Shown here: one piece after another, positions 1-10,229 of the stretch | How positions within the stretch are numbered: position 1 is the first letter of the stretch | Layout of the letters: each line of letters opens with the position of its first letter | Source of the DNA: Ursus arctos | Taxonomy: Eukaryota; Chordata; Mammalia; Carnivora; Ursidae | Assembly (NCBI RefSeq): GCF_023065955.2 | Contig: NW_026622841.1 | Location: 20,023,501-20,087,500 of the forward strand | Direction: 5' to 3' | DNA: 64,000 bases | The notes under the pieces: model-generated | Databases searched by the model: none | What the model saw: the letters and a program-made list of their open reading frames with translations, nothing else | Told to the model about the DNA's origin: nothing | Position numbers and translations under genes: made by a program

Positions 1-340
1 GAATAATTTTGAAAATTCTGTATTGTTTACATTTTTATAAGCATACATTAATCTTATAATTTAAAAAAGTTAGCAAAATGACAAAAAGGAAAAGCTGACT
101 GAAGACCGTAATGTATAGTCTGACTACTGAATATTTTTATGTAAAATGTTTATGAGCGCAAATCACTCGCCCTTTTTTTGTACCCTTCCTTCCTCCCTTC
201 CTTCAGTAACTCTCCTATCATAAGCACTTTGGAGGGAATCCATGGTGATTGAGACAAGAATCCTGCTTTCTATAAACTTATAAATTCAATACATAAATCT
301 AAAAATCTTTATATTTTTTTAATTCTTCCTTTGTTTACAG

Positions 341-542
341 GAACCCAGCACATTCCAAACTAGTGATGTTTATCCAGACAGAAATGCGAGGAAAATTGTC
401 CCCATCAATAATTGAAGCAACCATGCCTTCCAACTTAGTAAGCTTCATCCTCAATGCAAAGGATGGAATAAAGGCACTCAGAACTCCAGGAGGACGTGGA
501 TACCATCATAGTGGTCACCCATCATTCCTAAAGAAGAAGTGA
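341..542 (+). CDS. STARD6: STARD6 last coding exon (StAR-related lipid transfer protein 6), partial
   Basis: STARD6 is a small START-domain protein thought to carry sterol or other lipids, mainly in the germ line. This exon follows a pyrimidine-rich tract and the acceptor 'ttgtttacag' at 331-340. Base 341 completes a split codon; 66 codons then run from 342 to the TGA at 540-542. The product begins [10 protein letters not shown] and holds the segment [18 protein letters not shown], which I recognise as the C-terminal helix closing the START lipid pocket. It ends in a short basic tail, PSFLKKK. From memory the human protein stops a few residues earlier (after HHNSHS), so the tail looks extended by about six residues. 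The other exons are left of the window. The gene converges with POLI, as recalled for human 18q21. Identification is by recognition of the peptide, not by a search. Confidence 0.9.
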
Positions 543-720
543 GGCCATAGAAAAGCATGTGTGGCAGTTACTACAGTTTACTTCCAAATCAGTATGCATA
601 AATACTGTTAAACTATTCTAGACAGTATCCTTGTAAAAATTATTGAAGGCACTCTGTGGAAATAAGAACTCCTAGTTGTACAAGAGAACAGCATTAAATA
701 TAGTTTTTAATCTAAGAATG
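543..720 (+). other. STARD6: STARD6 3' UTR (approximate)
   Basis: Sequence directly after the STARD6 stop codon. A variant poly-A signal, ATTAAA, sits at 693-698 and is the first reasonable signal downstream of the stop. The end of the UTR is a guess; longer forms cannot be excluded. Confidence 0.4.
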
Positions 721-1727
721 ATGTTAATAACAAGTGTTCTTAATGCACTTTTATCTGTTGCTTTTTTCCCCCCTGGCAAATGCTCTGCAAAGGGATCAGT
801 AAGAAAACATACAGTCGGAGGTCAGCACTAATTAAAAATTAAAATATATTTTAAATTGTTTTTTCTTTGATTACTGCTTAATTTGATCATTGTAGGAGAC
901 ATGAACATAAAAACTGAAAAGAATTCCTATAGAATGTATGAAGAATGATATCTAAAATTTAAAATTAAATGAATCATCAATCAATTTCTGGTTCTGGCCA
1001 AGGTGTACCAACCCATCCCTCCCAAATCCTTCCTCTTAAAACTAAAAGACTCTGCATATAAGCACACGAATATTCAAGCGTATGTAAAAAGAAGAAGACA
1101 AACTGCCTAGGAACCTTAGGCCTTGAGGAATGACATAGCCATCATTGTCAGGGTCTCCTTATTGCCTTCCGTGTATTCCAGGCAGGCACCTGGAACCACC
1201 ACCAGGCAGGAACAACAAAAGCTTCAAGAAGAAGCCTGTCCCTCATAGCTGTAGGAGTAGCTATGAGCAAAAGGGTGGCCTAATGGAACAAAATCTACAG
1301 CAGCCAAACATCAACCTAAAAACTGCACCCACTCCCTCTTTGGTTTCAGTGGGGCAAAGCAGACAGATGATCTTATATCCACCTTGTTTCCACCGCACAG
1401 AAGCAGGTGGTAGTGCTCTGACAGAGTTGAGCATAAGCAGCACTATGACAACCCTGCCAGTTGGTATAGGCTGACCAAGCAGGGAGCTGATTTTCCATCT
1501 TCCACCCAGCAAAAGCAGGTAGTGGTCCTTTGATATCCCGCCTGGGGTAGCGTCAGTTGGGGTCCTGAGTCCCCCACTTGGCGGCAACAAGACTTAGCTA
1601 GCTAGTGCAAAGAAGTGTGGGTCACGATTCACTTCACTGCCCGTCCTTGATCCCCAGTGTCACCAAGGCCTGGAAGGATGCTGCACCGCCATGCCCACCC
1701 AATGTATTCCAGTGGTTTCCCCTCTGT
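700..1727. other. intergenic DNA with no recognised gene
   Basis: AT-rich DNA up to about 1000, then more balanced sequence. The part from about 1140 to 1600 resembles degraded 5' or ORF1 sequence of an old LINE, but I cannot name the family. The two 109-codon open frames here overlap on opposite strands and resemble no protein I know. Confidence 0.5.
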
Positions 1728-2150
1728 AGTGTGCTGAATGATGGCCTCCAAAATATATGTCCTTGTCAAATCCCTGGAACCTTGAATGTGACCTTACTTG
1801 GAAAAAGGATCTTTGCAGGTATAATTAAGGACCTCAGAATGAGATCATCCTGGATTATCTGAGTGAATCCTAAATCAAATCTAATCATTAAGTGTCTTTA
1901 TAAAAGATGTACAGAAGAGAGACACAGTGGAGGAGGCAGAAGAGAGTCAGAGATTAGAGCTTTGCAGCCACAAGCCAATGAACACTTAGAGCTACCAGAA
2001 GCTGGACGAGGTAAGGAAGATTCTCCCCTAGAGCCTTTGGAGTAGGGTGCTGACACTTTGATTTTAGACTTCTGGTCTCCAGACTATGAGAGAATAAATT
2101 TCTGGGTTTTTTAAGCCACTAAATTTGTGGTAATTTGTTACAGTAGCCCA
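1728..2150 (+). repeat. MLT1-like MaLR LTR (ERVL-MaLR)
   Basis: The sequence shows the typical MLT1 order: '...aatgtgaccttacttgg', then '...aaggatctttgcaggtataattaagg', an internal stretch with 'gccacaagccaatgaacac', and the end 'gagagaataaatttctggg...taagccactaaatttgtggtaatttgttacagtagccca'. The AATAAA at its 3' end is the LTR poly-A signal. This is an old solo LTR with no internal retroviral genes beside it. The family name comes from memory of the consensus; the subfamily is not assigned. Confidence 0.7.
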
Positions 2151-2336
2151 TGACTTTAGTCAAAATTAAAAATGTATGCTCTAGGAAGGAGTATAGGACC
2201 CTGTGAGGAAAATGAAAAGACAGGCCACGGTCTGGAACAAAATATTTGCAAGACGTTTCTGTCAAGGACTTGTATATAGAATATGTAAAGAACTTACAAA
2301 ACTCAAACTCAACAGTATTAAAAAATCCTATTAGAG

Positions 2337-2510
2337 GGGCGCCTGGGTGGGTCAGTTGGTTAAGTGTCTGCCTTTGGCTCAGGTCGTGATCCCACGGTCC
2401 TGGGATGGAGCCCTGCATTGGGCTCCCTGCTCCTCGGGGAGCCTGCTTCTCCCTCTGCCTGCCACTCGCCCTGCTTGCGCTCTGTCAAATAAATAAAATC
2501 TTAAAAAAAA
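2337..2510 (+). mobile_element. can-SINE copy 1 of a three-SINE stack
   Basis: Carnivore tRNA-derived SINE with head 'gggcgcctgggtgggtcag' and tail 'aaataaataaaatctta(A)n'. It is preceded by 'atcctattagag' (about 2325-2336), and the same words follow its A-tail (2513-2524), marking a target-site duplication. Confidence 0.9.
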
Positions 2511-2524
2511 AAATCCTATTAGAG

Positions 2525-2703
2525 GGGCACCTGGGTGGCTTAGTCAGTTAAGTGCTTGACTCTTGATTTCAGCTTAGGTTATGATCTCAGGGTCATGAGA
2601 TCAAGCCCCCCATTGGGCTCCATGCTTAGCAGGGAGTCTGCTTGAGATTCTCTCTTTCTCCCTTTGTGGCCCCTCCCCCATCTCTAACATAAATACATCT
2701 TTA
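2525..2703 (+). mobile_element. can-SINE copy 2, older type, disrupted by copy 3
   Basis: Head 'gggcacctgggtggcttag' followed by the 'gactcttgatttcagctt' form of the SINE body. Its tail 'aaatacatcttta' (2691-2703) is duplicated at 2909-2921 on the far side of the next SINE, so the later insertion went into this element's tail. Confidence 0.88.
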
Positions 2704-2908
2704 GGGGCGCCTGTGTGGCTCAGTCATTAAGCATCTGCCTTCGGCTCAGGGCGTGATCCCGGAATCCTGGGATCAAGCCCCACATCAGGCTCCTCTGCTG
2801 GAAGCCTGCTTCTTCCTCTCCCACTCCCCCTGCTTGTGTTCCCTCTCCCGCTGGCTGTCTGTCAAATAAATAAACAAAATCTTAAAAAATGAATAAATAA
2901 AATAAAAT
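2704..2908 (+). mobile_element. can-SINE copy 3, nested in the tail of copy 2
   Basis: Head 'ggggcgcctgtgtggctcag' and body with 'gcttgtgttccctctcccgctggc', then an A-rich tail. The 13-bp duplication 'aaatacatcttta' flanks it on both sides. A third copy of 'atcctattaga' at about 2927-2937 closes the whole stack. Confidence 0.9.
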
Positions 2909-3291
2909 AAATACATCTTTAAAAAAATCCTATTAGAAAATAGACAAAAGACATTTCAGAGAAGAGTATATGTAGACAGCAAATAAGTTCACAAAAACAT
3001 TCAACATCATTGGCCATTAGGTAAATGAAATAACCACACTGAGTTATCAGTACACACTTGTCAGAATGGCTAAAATTTAAAAAATGCAGGGATTATATCA
3101 AGTGTTATTAGTGAGGATGTAGAGAAACTGGATCACTAATACATTGCAGGTGGAAATGTAAAATGGTACAGCTACACTGAAAGAGACTATGGCGGTGTCT
3201 TACAAAATTAAACACTGCATTTACAATGCAACCCAACAACTGCACGCTTTATCCCAAGAAATGCAAATATTCACATAAAAACCTATACACA

Positions 3292-3484
3292 GGGGCACCT
3301 GGTGGCTCAGTTGGTTAAGTGTCTGACTCTTACCTTTGGCTCAGGTCATGGTCTCAGGGCTGTGAGATTGAGCCCCGTGTTGGGCTCTGTGCTGGGTGTG
3401 GCCATGCTTGAGATTCTCTCTCCCTCTCCCGCCGCCCCTCCCCACTTCTCGGTTCTCGCTCTCTCTCTAAAAACAAAACAAAAC
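3292..3484 (+). mobile_element. can-SINE inserted in L1
   Basis: Head 'ggggcacctggtggctcagttgg', body of the 'gactctt' type, and a tail of '(AAAAC)n'. It is flanked by 'aaaacctatacaca' and 'aaacctgtacaca', a target duplication with one mismatch. The same L1 resumes on both sides. Confidence 0.88.
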
Positions 3485-3894
3485 AAACCTGTACACAAAT
3501 ATTCATAGCAGTTTTATTATAAACAGCCCCAAACAGGCAACAACTCACATATCCTTTAACGGGTGAACTGTAGTAATCCATACATGGAATACTCCTGAGC
3601 AATACAAAGGAACAACCTATTGATACAATTTAGATGGTCTCAAGGGAATACTGCTGAGTGAAAAAAGGCCAACCTCAAAAGGTTAAATAGTATATTATTC
3701 CACTTGTGACATTCTTAAACTGACAAAATGATGGATATGGACAACAAAACTAGAGGTTTGCTGAGATCAAGGAGGTGGGGGCAACGGGGAGGTCTGTGGC
3801 TTTGAAAGGGTAGCAGGAGGGATCCTTGTGATAAACTTGTTCTGTGTGTTGACTGTGACGATGGTGGTATGAATCTACATGATAAAACTGCACA

Positions 3895-3945
3895 GAACTG
3901 AACACACGCATGCACGCACATGCATGCACATACACATAAATGAGT
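3895..3945. repeat. imperfect CA/CATG-type simple repeat
   Basis: Short tract 'acacacgcatgcacgcacatgcatgcacatacacat', purine-pyrimidine alternating. It lies within the L1 3' UTR. Confidence 0.6.
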
Positions 3946-4149
3946 GCACGTAAAACTGGAGGTATCTGATTAAAATCAGTGGATTGTACCAATGTGGATT
4001 CCCTGATTGCGGTATTATACTATAGTTATACACGATATTACCATTGGGGGAAACTGGGTGAAGGAAATACAGCCTCTCTGCGTTATTTTTTTTACAACTA
4101 CATGCAAATATACAATTATCTCAAAATTTAACAATAGGAAAAAAAAACC

Positions 4150-5160
4150 TATCCAACCTCCCCAAATTGAATGAGTCATATAACTATAAGGCTATCTCAC
4201 AATGAATATCATTTGTTTTTAAAAATTTAATTTTTAAGCTATCATGAATCTGATTTTTTACCAATATATAGTTGATATGTTTACATTAGAAGTATTTGTT
4301 TAACACTCTTTACAAGCAATTCCTCTAGTCAAGAGTTTCTAATCTCGTTGTATGGAATGATTGTTAGGGAGATAGCCCCATGAAAAAGTCTGCTTTTGTT
4401 TATAAATATTATATACCAAATCTCAAATATATAGAGAGGTACACACCTTTTTGGGAGTTGTGGCTTGAATAGGTTCTGATGTTTCACAGAAAATTATGTC
4501 AAAATTCAAGTGTAAGAGGATGCAGAAATACCATTCTCATGAAGAATGATTAATTTTTTCATAGCAAAGTAACTAACTCCTCTAATAATCACCTTCTAGC
4601 TTCAGAAATTCCTCTTCTAGTCCCCTTTGTGTGAGAAAGGATGCACAGAAACCTGGCAGGGAGGGGGACAGGAGGGCATAGTGGGAAAGATGCCGGGAAG
4701 AATGGAGAAAACCACTGTGATTCTGAAGAGCAGCTTAGCTAAGGAAATCTCTGACTTCTGTCCCCAACTCCTTTAATGCTGGTCTCCCTAAAACTCTGCA
4801 GATTCTGAGTATTTTTCCTTCTCTAATAAAATTTTCAAAAGACATAATGAAAGATGCAATTTATACCATGATTTAGGATGTGCCTTATTTTGTAAATATG
4901 CCACTTTTACTATTTTCCAATTCAGACTGTACTTTCAGAAGAATGTGAGTCTTTTAGCCATAAACATACAAATCCCAAAATTACACATTTTAATACAGTA
5001 CATTTTCCCAAGAAAGACAAATGATTTTTGAAACTGTTTTCCTCATTACACAAACAGGAAAATAATATATTTAATGAACTTGTATCCTATTTAAGGAAAA
5101 TGTAAATAATACCAAAGAAATAATACTAAGTACTGTATCTTTGATTCCTTCTCCTTGTCC
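4150..5160. other. AT-rich intergenic DNA, nothing recognised
   Basis: No open frame of note, no clear repeat family and no RNA gene seen. Probably old degraded sequence. Confidence 0.5.
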
Positions 5161-5166
5161 TGTCAT

Positions 5167-5276
5167 TATCCCTATATCCCTATATATCCCTATATATATC
5201 CCTATATATCCCTATATATATCCCTATATATCCCTATATATATCCCTATATATCCCTATATATATCCCTATATATC
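5167..5276. repeat. minisatellite of alternating 10- and 12-bp 'tccctata(ta)n' units
   Basis: The tract is made of 'tccctatata' (10 bp) alternating with 'tccctatatata' (12 bp), giving a 22-bp higher-order unit repeated about four and a half times. The copies are near identical, so array length is probably variable among individuals. Confidence 0.9.
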
Positions 5277-5394
5277 AAGAGGTAACCATCTTGATTACCT
5301 CTAAATAGCTAGGAATTTTAGAAGGTACCATCTATAGTAACAAAAATTCCATATAAAAGTTTGATGATAACACTGTCATCCAAATAATATGAAA

Positions 5395-6060
5395 AATAAA
5401 AATAGTTCAGCAATTATGCCCTAGTAAGTGTTGGTGAGGATGTGGAGAAAAGGGAAACCTCATGCACTGTTGGTGGGAATGCCCACTGCTACAGCCACTA
5501 TGGAAAACAGTATGGAGCATCCTCAAAAAATTAAAAATAAAACTATCATACAATCCATCAACTCCACTTCTAGGTATTTTTCCCAAAGAAAATGAAAACA
5601 CTAATTTGAAAAGACATATGCACCCCTATGTCTGATTGCAGCATTATTTACAATAGCCAAGATATGGAAGCAACCTAAATGTCCTTTGAGAGACAAATGG
5701 ATAAAGAACATGTGGTACAGACATACACAATGGAATATTACTCAGCCAAAAACAGGCATGAAATCCTGCCTTTTGTAACAACATGTATGGACCTAGAGGG
5801 TATTATGCTAAGTGAAATAAGTCAGACAGAGACAAATGCCATATGATTTCACTTACATGTGGAATCCAAAAAACAAAACAAATGAATGAACAAACAAAAG
5901 AGAAACAGACGCATGGATACAGGGAACAAACTGATGGTTGCCAGAGCAGAGGGGGTGGAGGAATGGACAAAATAGGTGATGGGAATTAAGTTACCTGCCC
6001 CTCTGCCCCCCCCCACACACATACTCCTCCAGTACATAATAATTAAAAGAGAATTGAATA
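5395..6060 (+). mobile_element. LINE-1 3' fragment (ORF2 end and 3' UTR)
   Basis: Contains phrases typical of the mammalian L1 3' half: 'gttggtgaggatgtggagaaa', 'tgttggtgggaatgc', 'atagccaagatatggaagcaacctaa', 'tggaatattactcagcc', then 'atgatttcactta' and 'tgatggttgccagag'. ORF2 is broken by stops. It is better preserved than the neighbouring L1, so probably a younger insertion. Confidence 0.8.
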
Positions 6061-7264
6061 ACCACAATAAATAGTTCCACTGGAAAGGGGGAAGAAAGGG
6101 AAGCATATAGTCACTGGTTCCTAACAATTCTGATACCCTATTGGGCCTACCTCTCTGGCAACGGGAAAATGTTTCCTGATTGCAGCCCAAACTCTAGTTG
6201 CACTCTGGGAGTTGCTCCCTGACTCACTGCTCCCCACAGCTTTTGGTTATACTATCTGAGATGTCCTTCTTTTTCCATCACCCTCCTCTATTCTTTGAAG
6301 AAATGATCCTTATTAGTAGCTGAGTAACTTTCTCAAGCTGCCTCCTGCCAAAGAAAGTCAAGGGCCAAGAGACATTTTTATAGCGTGATCATCTTTTAGT
6401 TTTGCCCAAGCAGTTTTTGTTTTTGCTAGTAACACTTTCTTTAAAATTTTTGAGCTTTCTTGTTTGGTTATGGTCCATTACACACCCAAAAGCCATACCT
6501 ATAAATTGGGATCAACATATGCGTCTTTGGATTTTCTTATTGCTACTTTTGCATCAGGCTTCTGTGGGACCACACCGTTGGGCTTTTGTCCACCTGAGAA
6601 GATCCACTCAGTACCACCTTAACTCAGAAATCCTACCAAAATATCTGATAGTCACAATCTTGATTTGATGTTTGTGCCCGTGTCTTAATTTGAGACTTTG
6701 CTAGCTGAGCTGGCTGGACATAAGACAACAGTTTCATTTTCCAATTTAGTAACTCTGGCTCTCTATGTAATATAACCTTTAACTTCTCCTTGCAACCTAA
6801 CCAGCCCCTTCCTCCCTTCCTCCCTTTCTTCTTCCTTCTTAGCTCAACTCCTTTCTCATAGTAGTACTTTAGCCTATGCGGCTAAAAACCACCAGGTGGC
6901 ACTTTCTTCATTTTGCCTGGAGACATCGTGGCCAAAGCCAAAGAAGTTCATTAGGTTTCTGTTTTCTAAGATAGCACAAACAGCTGTTTTATCAACTGCG
7001 TCATAACAGCTTCTTAATAAAGCAGTTTCCTCACCATTATTCCAGGCTCAATGACCAGTTTTCTCACCTTGCTACCGTCCAAAAGCCAATAGCATCTACT
7101 TCAGGCTTTTGTTGTACAGCTCCCCACCTTCAGTACCAACTTGGGTAGCTGTAGTCTATTACCCAAATAATGCCACAACACAAATAACTACACATTTTTT
7201 TGTTGACTCAAAAAGAATATATGTTCATCATAAAGTTATTGAGTAATTGCACCCTCTCAATATC
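6061..7264. other. intergenic DNA, nothing recognised
   Basis: Mixed-composition sequence. The 88-codon frame at 6402-6668 has no recognisable domain. A short pyrimidine-rich tract lies at about 6808-6840. I see no gene. Confidence 0.5.
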
Positions 7265-7750
7265 CATATTAACTCAATCTTTTAAAATATTTATTATTGA
7301 AGTACAGTTGACATATGAGGTCATACAAGTTTCAGGTGTGCAATATAGTGATTTGGCAATTCTATATATTACTCAAGGCACACCATAAGTGTAGTCACCA
7401 TCTGTCACCATACATTATTACAATATTATTGACTATATTCCTCATGCTGTACTTTTCTTCTCTGCGACTTATTTCATAACTGGAAGTTTGTACCTCTTAA
7501 TCTCCTTCACTCATTCCCCAACTCCCTTCCCTCTGGCAACCACCAGATTGTTCTCTATAAGTCTGTTTTCTTCATTCATTTTGTTTTATAGGTTCCACTC
7601 TACAAATGAAAGCTTATGGTACTAGTCTGTCTCTGCGTGACTTATTTCACTTAGCATACCCTCTAGGTCTATGTTTTCACTAATGGCAAGATTTAGTGCT
7701 TTTTTATGGCTGAGTAATAATCCAGTGTGTATACTGTATACACACACACA
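7265..7750 (-). mobile_element. LINE-1 3' UTR fragment, antisense
   Basis: Reads on the + strand as the reverse of an L1 3' region: 'attgaagtacagttgacatatgag', 'tttcaggtgtgcaatatagtgatttg', 'ctctggcaaccaccagattgttctctat', 'gtgacttatttcacttagcat'. The order and wording match carnivore L1 3' ends. Confidence 0.75.
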
Positions 7751-8470
7751 CATCTTCTATTATCAATCTCTTCCCCTATTCAATAATTTGAAAATTGTTT
7801 TCTAAGTAAAATTAATAGTTTTCATACTCATCATTTACTGCAACATTTTACTTTGCAATAACAATTACACATTTATACTCTGATGGAATTACAAGAGGAA
7901 GCTCTTGTAAAATGAGATTTTATTTGGTTATACCTGGAAAGCTTACTTATATTTGAAATTGAATACTCAGATGCTAAATATAAATCTAAATATGATGACT
8001 TATTTTTATGACTAGAATCATTAACAATGATTAGATATGATGGCAACCTATACAATCATATGGTAATTTCATGCACAATTTCAGTAAAGCCACAATTGAT
8101 GCTAAAGTATTGATTATTCAACTGCCCCAAAACCGAATAACTGAATTTGGCCGAATACCAAGACTAAAGCTAAACTTCGGTATCCCTAGCTAAATAATAC
8201 AGATACTGGGAGTGTATGGCTCCCCATTCTTTTTACTGCTAGGGTGTTATATCAAAAAAGTTGATGACAGTTAACTAGAATACTATAATCCGGCTAAGTC
8301 TAAAGATTAAATATTCTACCAACTCCTCAGGTTTTTCTACTTTAATATTTCTGTACCCACATAAGTTTGGTTTAGATAAATCAACTGCAGGCTGAATTTT
8401 ATCACAGTACAGGTTTGTAATATGATATTTAAAAATTGCCACTATGACACAAACTTATCGTAGTAGCCAC
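7751..8470. other. AT-rich intergenic DNA, nothing recognised
   Basis: No gene or identifiable repeat beyond a short (CA)n at about 7741-7752. Confidence 0.5.
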
Positions 8471-8474
8471 ATTT

Positions 8475-8685
8475 AAAAAATTCAATAGTAATTTATATAA
8501 TATGTATAATTATTATATTATATACATATATTAATTATACATACATATATACATACAATATGTATGTATATGTATTTTATATAATTATATAATTTATTAT
8601 ATATATATTCAATAGTAATTATATAATATATATAATTTATATATAACTATTATGTATACATATATTTTACATATATATGTATGCG

Positions 8686-8717
<32 letters not shown>

Positions 8718-8735
8718 TGAACACACACACACATA
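8475..8735. repeat. AT-rich low-complexity tract ending in (TA)n and (CA)n
   Basis: About 250 bp almost wholly of A and T with repeated 'tatataat', 'atacatata' words, ending in a run of TA dinucleotides (about 8688-8712) and then 'acacacacacac' (about 8721-8732). Such tracts can form hairpins or cruciforms and vary in length. Confidence 0.85.
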
Positions 8736-8739
8736 ACTG

Positions 8740-10229
8740 ACAGATTCTGTGTATTGGCTTGCTCACCTTCATTCTACCTTGCTTCTAATTAAAGAGGATG
8801 GAAAGCTAAAAAAAAACCATGCATCCCAGGAGTTGACTGTACCTAGTCTTTGGTTGCATATTAGGTTACACCCATTGGATGACGTCTTGAGAGAGCTGAG
8901 TGAAGCAGAGGCCATTTTTCCTATTTTGTTGTTGTTGTTTCTGCTGGCCAGCAAGGACAAGGACAAGTGAGGCTTTTCTCCTGTGTTCCAGTGTCCACCT
9001 GCCAGATTCTTCTGTGCCAAAAGGTGGGTGTGTCAATGACAGAGGCAGCAGCATCTGCTTGATTTCTTGTTCCTGATCACTGGGACACAATTGTAGGTAA
9101 CAATTCTCCAGCCTTCCAGATGTCAAGCAGTGGCAATGGTGACAGCCTATTAATTTCGGCTCCTTCAATTCATAGTTTCACCCATAGCTTCAAATGAGAC
9201 AGCTTACCTGGTGGACTAGTTCTGTCTAGTTCTCAGATGTGTTTCTGGAGGCCAAACCCAGAACCCACTCCCTTCAGCAATGCAATGATTTTGTAAGCGT
9301 CTAATTTACTATATTAAATCTTCCTGCCTAAAATATCTACAGAAGTTCCATCTTCCTGACCAAAACAACATTTGAAAGAAGTTTTACAGTTTTCTCAAAA
9401 TATTTTAGCATATTTTAAAAATATTTGTTCAATATCTTAAATTTTAATATGCCTAATATATAATAAATACAATTTAGGAAAGAAAGGATACCCAAATATC
9501 ACCAAATTATGAGAGCTTTACCTTTACATATTAAAAGCAGAACTCTTTGTAAAACATTGCTGTTAATGTCAATCAACTTTACAGGAGAACAAGGTTACAT
9601 ATGGAGATTTTAATCTCTTTTTCCAAAAAAAAAAAAAAAAAAAAGACAGTACAGGTAATACTGTGAGATAACAAATGAGAGTGAATTCCACACAACTCAA
9701 TCATTTATTTACAAGTGGAAATAGTATGCAAAAGAGAGAAATGTGGTAAATAAGAACAGAATAAATCAATCTAAGTTTATAGGCAAAGGACAAAACCGTG
9801 GACCCATCCAAGGCAGGTAACTGGGATGAAATGGCCCAGGAACCTCACAGGACTATCCTCTCAGTAAAATGGTGAATTAGAAAAAAATAATCTAACCATA
9901 AAATAAAAGACAAATGAATGGGTTCAGGGGAAAAGGTAGAAGTATCCCCTGCAAAACCATGTCCACAGTCTGCCCAGACCTAGGGTTTCATTGTACAGAT
10001 GAGAAATTAAAATGGTCCAAGGTTATGGTTTCCCAAAGGGCTGGCAGAAGCAATTGTAAATATTTTTTTGGAGGGATACATCAGTATCCAGACCTTATAG
10101 GAGTCCCACAAATAAATCCCAACAAGTGTGAGCCCATAATACAAAAATCATAGAATACCTGAGAAGAAAGACCAGCATGAATAGGTTGTCCCAAGAAATA
10201 ATAAATAAGACAAAGAATTAGAGTCCTCC
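8740..10229. other. intergenic DNA, no recognised gene
   Basis: Includes a poly-A run at about 9626-9643, probably the tail of an old retroposon. Short overlapping open frames at 8749-9168 lie on both strands and have no recognisable product. Confidence 0.5.

Larger units (their letters stand above)
2190..4145 (+). mobile_element. LINE-1 3' part (ORF2 end and 3' UTR), interrupted by four SINEs
   Basis: Degraded L1 sequence runs from an ORF2-like stretch at about 2220-2330 ('aatatttgcaagacgtttctgtcaaggacttgtatata') through 2940-3290 ('tcagaatggctaaaatt', 'gaggatgtagagaaactgg') to the 3' UTR at about 3500-4145 ('gggggaaactgggtgaagg', 'caattatctcaaaattt'). Can-SINEs at 2337, 2525, 2704 and 3292 split it. 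No intact ORF remains. It is an old mammalian L1 (L1M class), inactive. Confidence 0.75.

Noticed and set aside
1145..1590. Two 109-codon frames on opposite strands
   Set aside because: They overlap each other, have no known domain, and lie in sequence that looks like an old LINE.
5167..5276. Regularly spaced repeat that could suggest a CRISPR-like array
   Set aside because: Units are 10-12 bp with no unique spacers, and the host is a mammal. It is a minisatellite.
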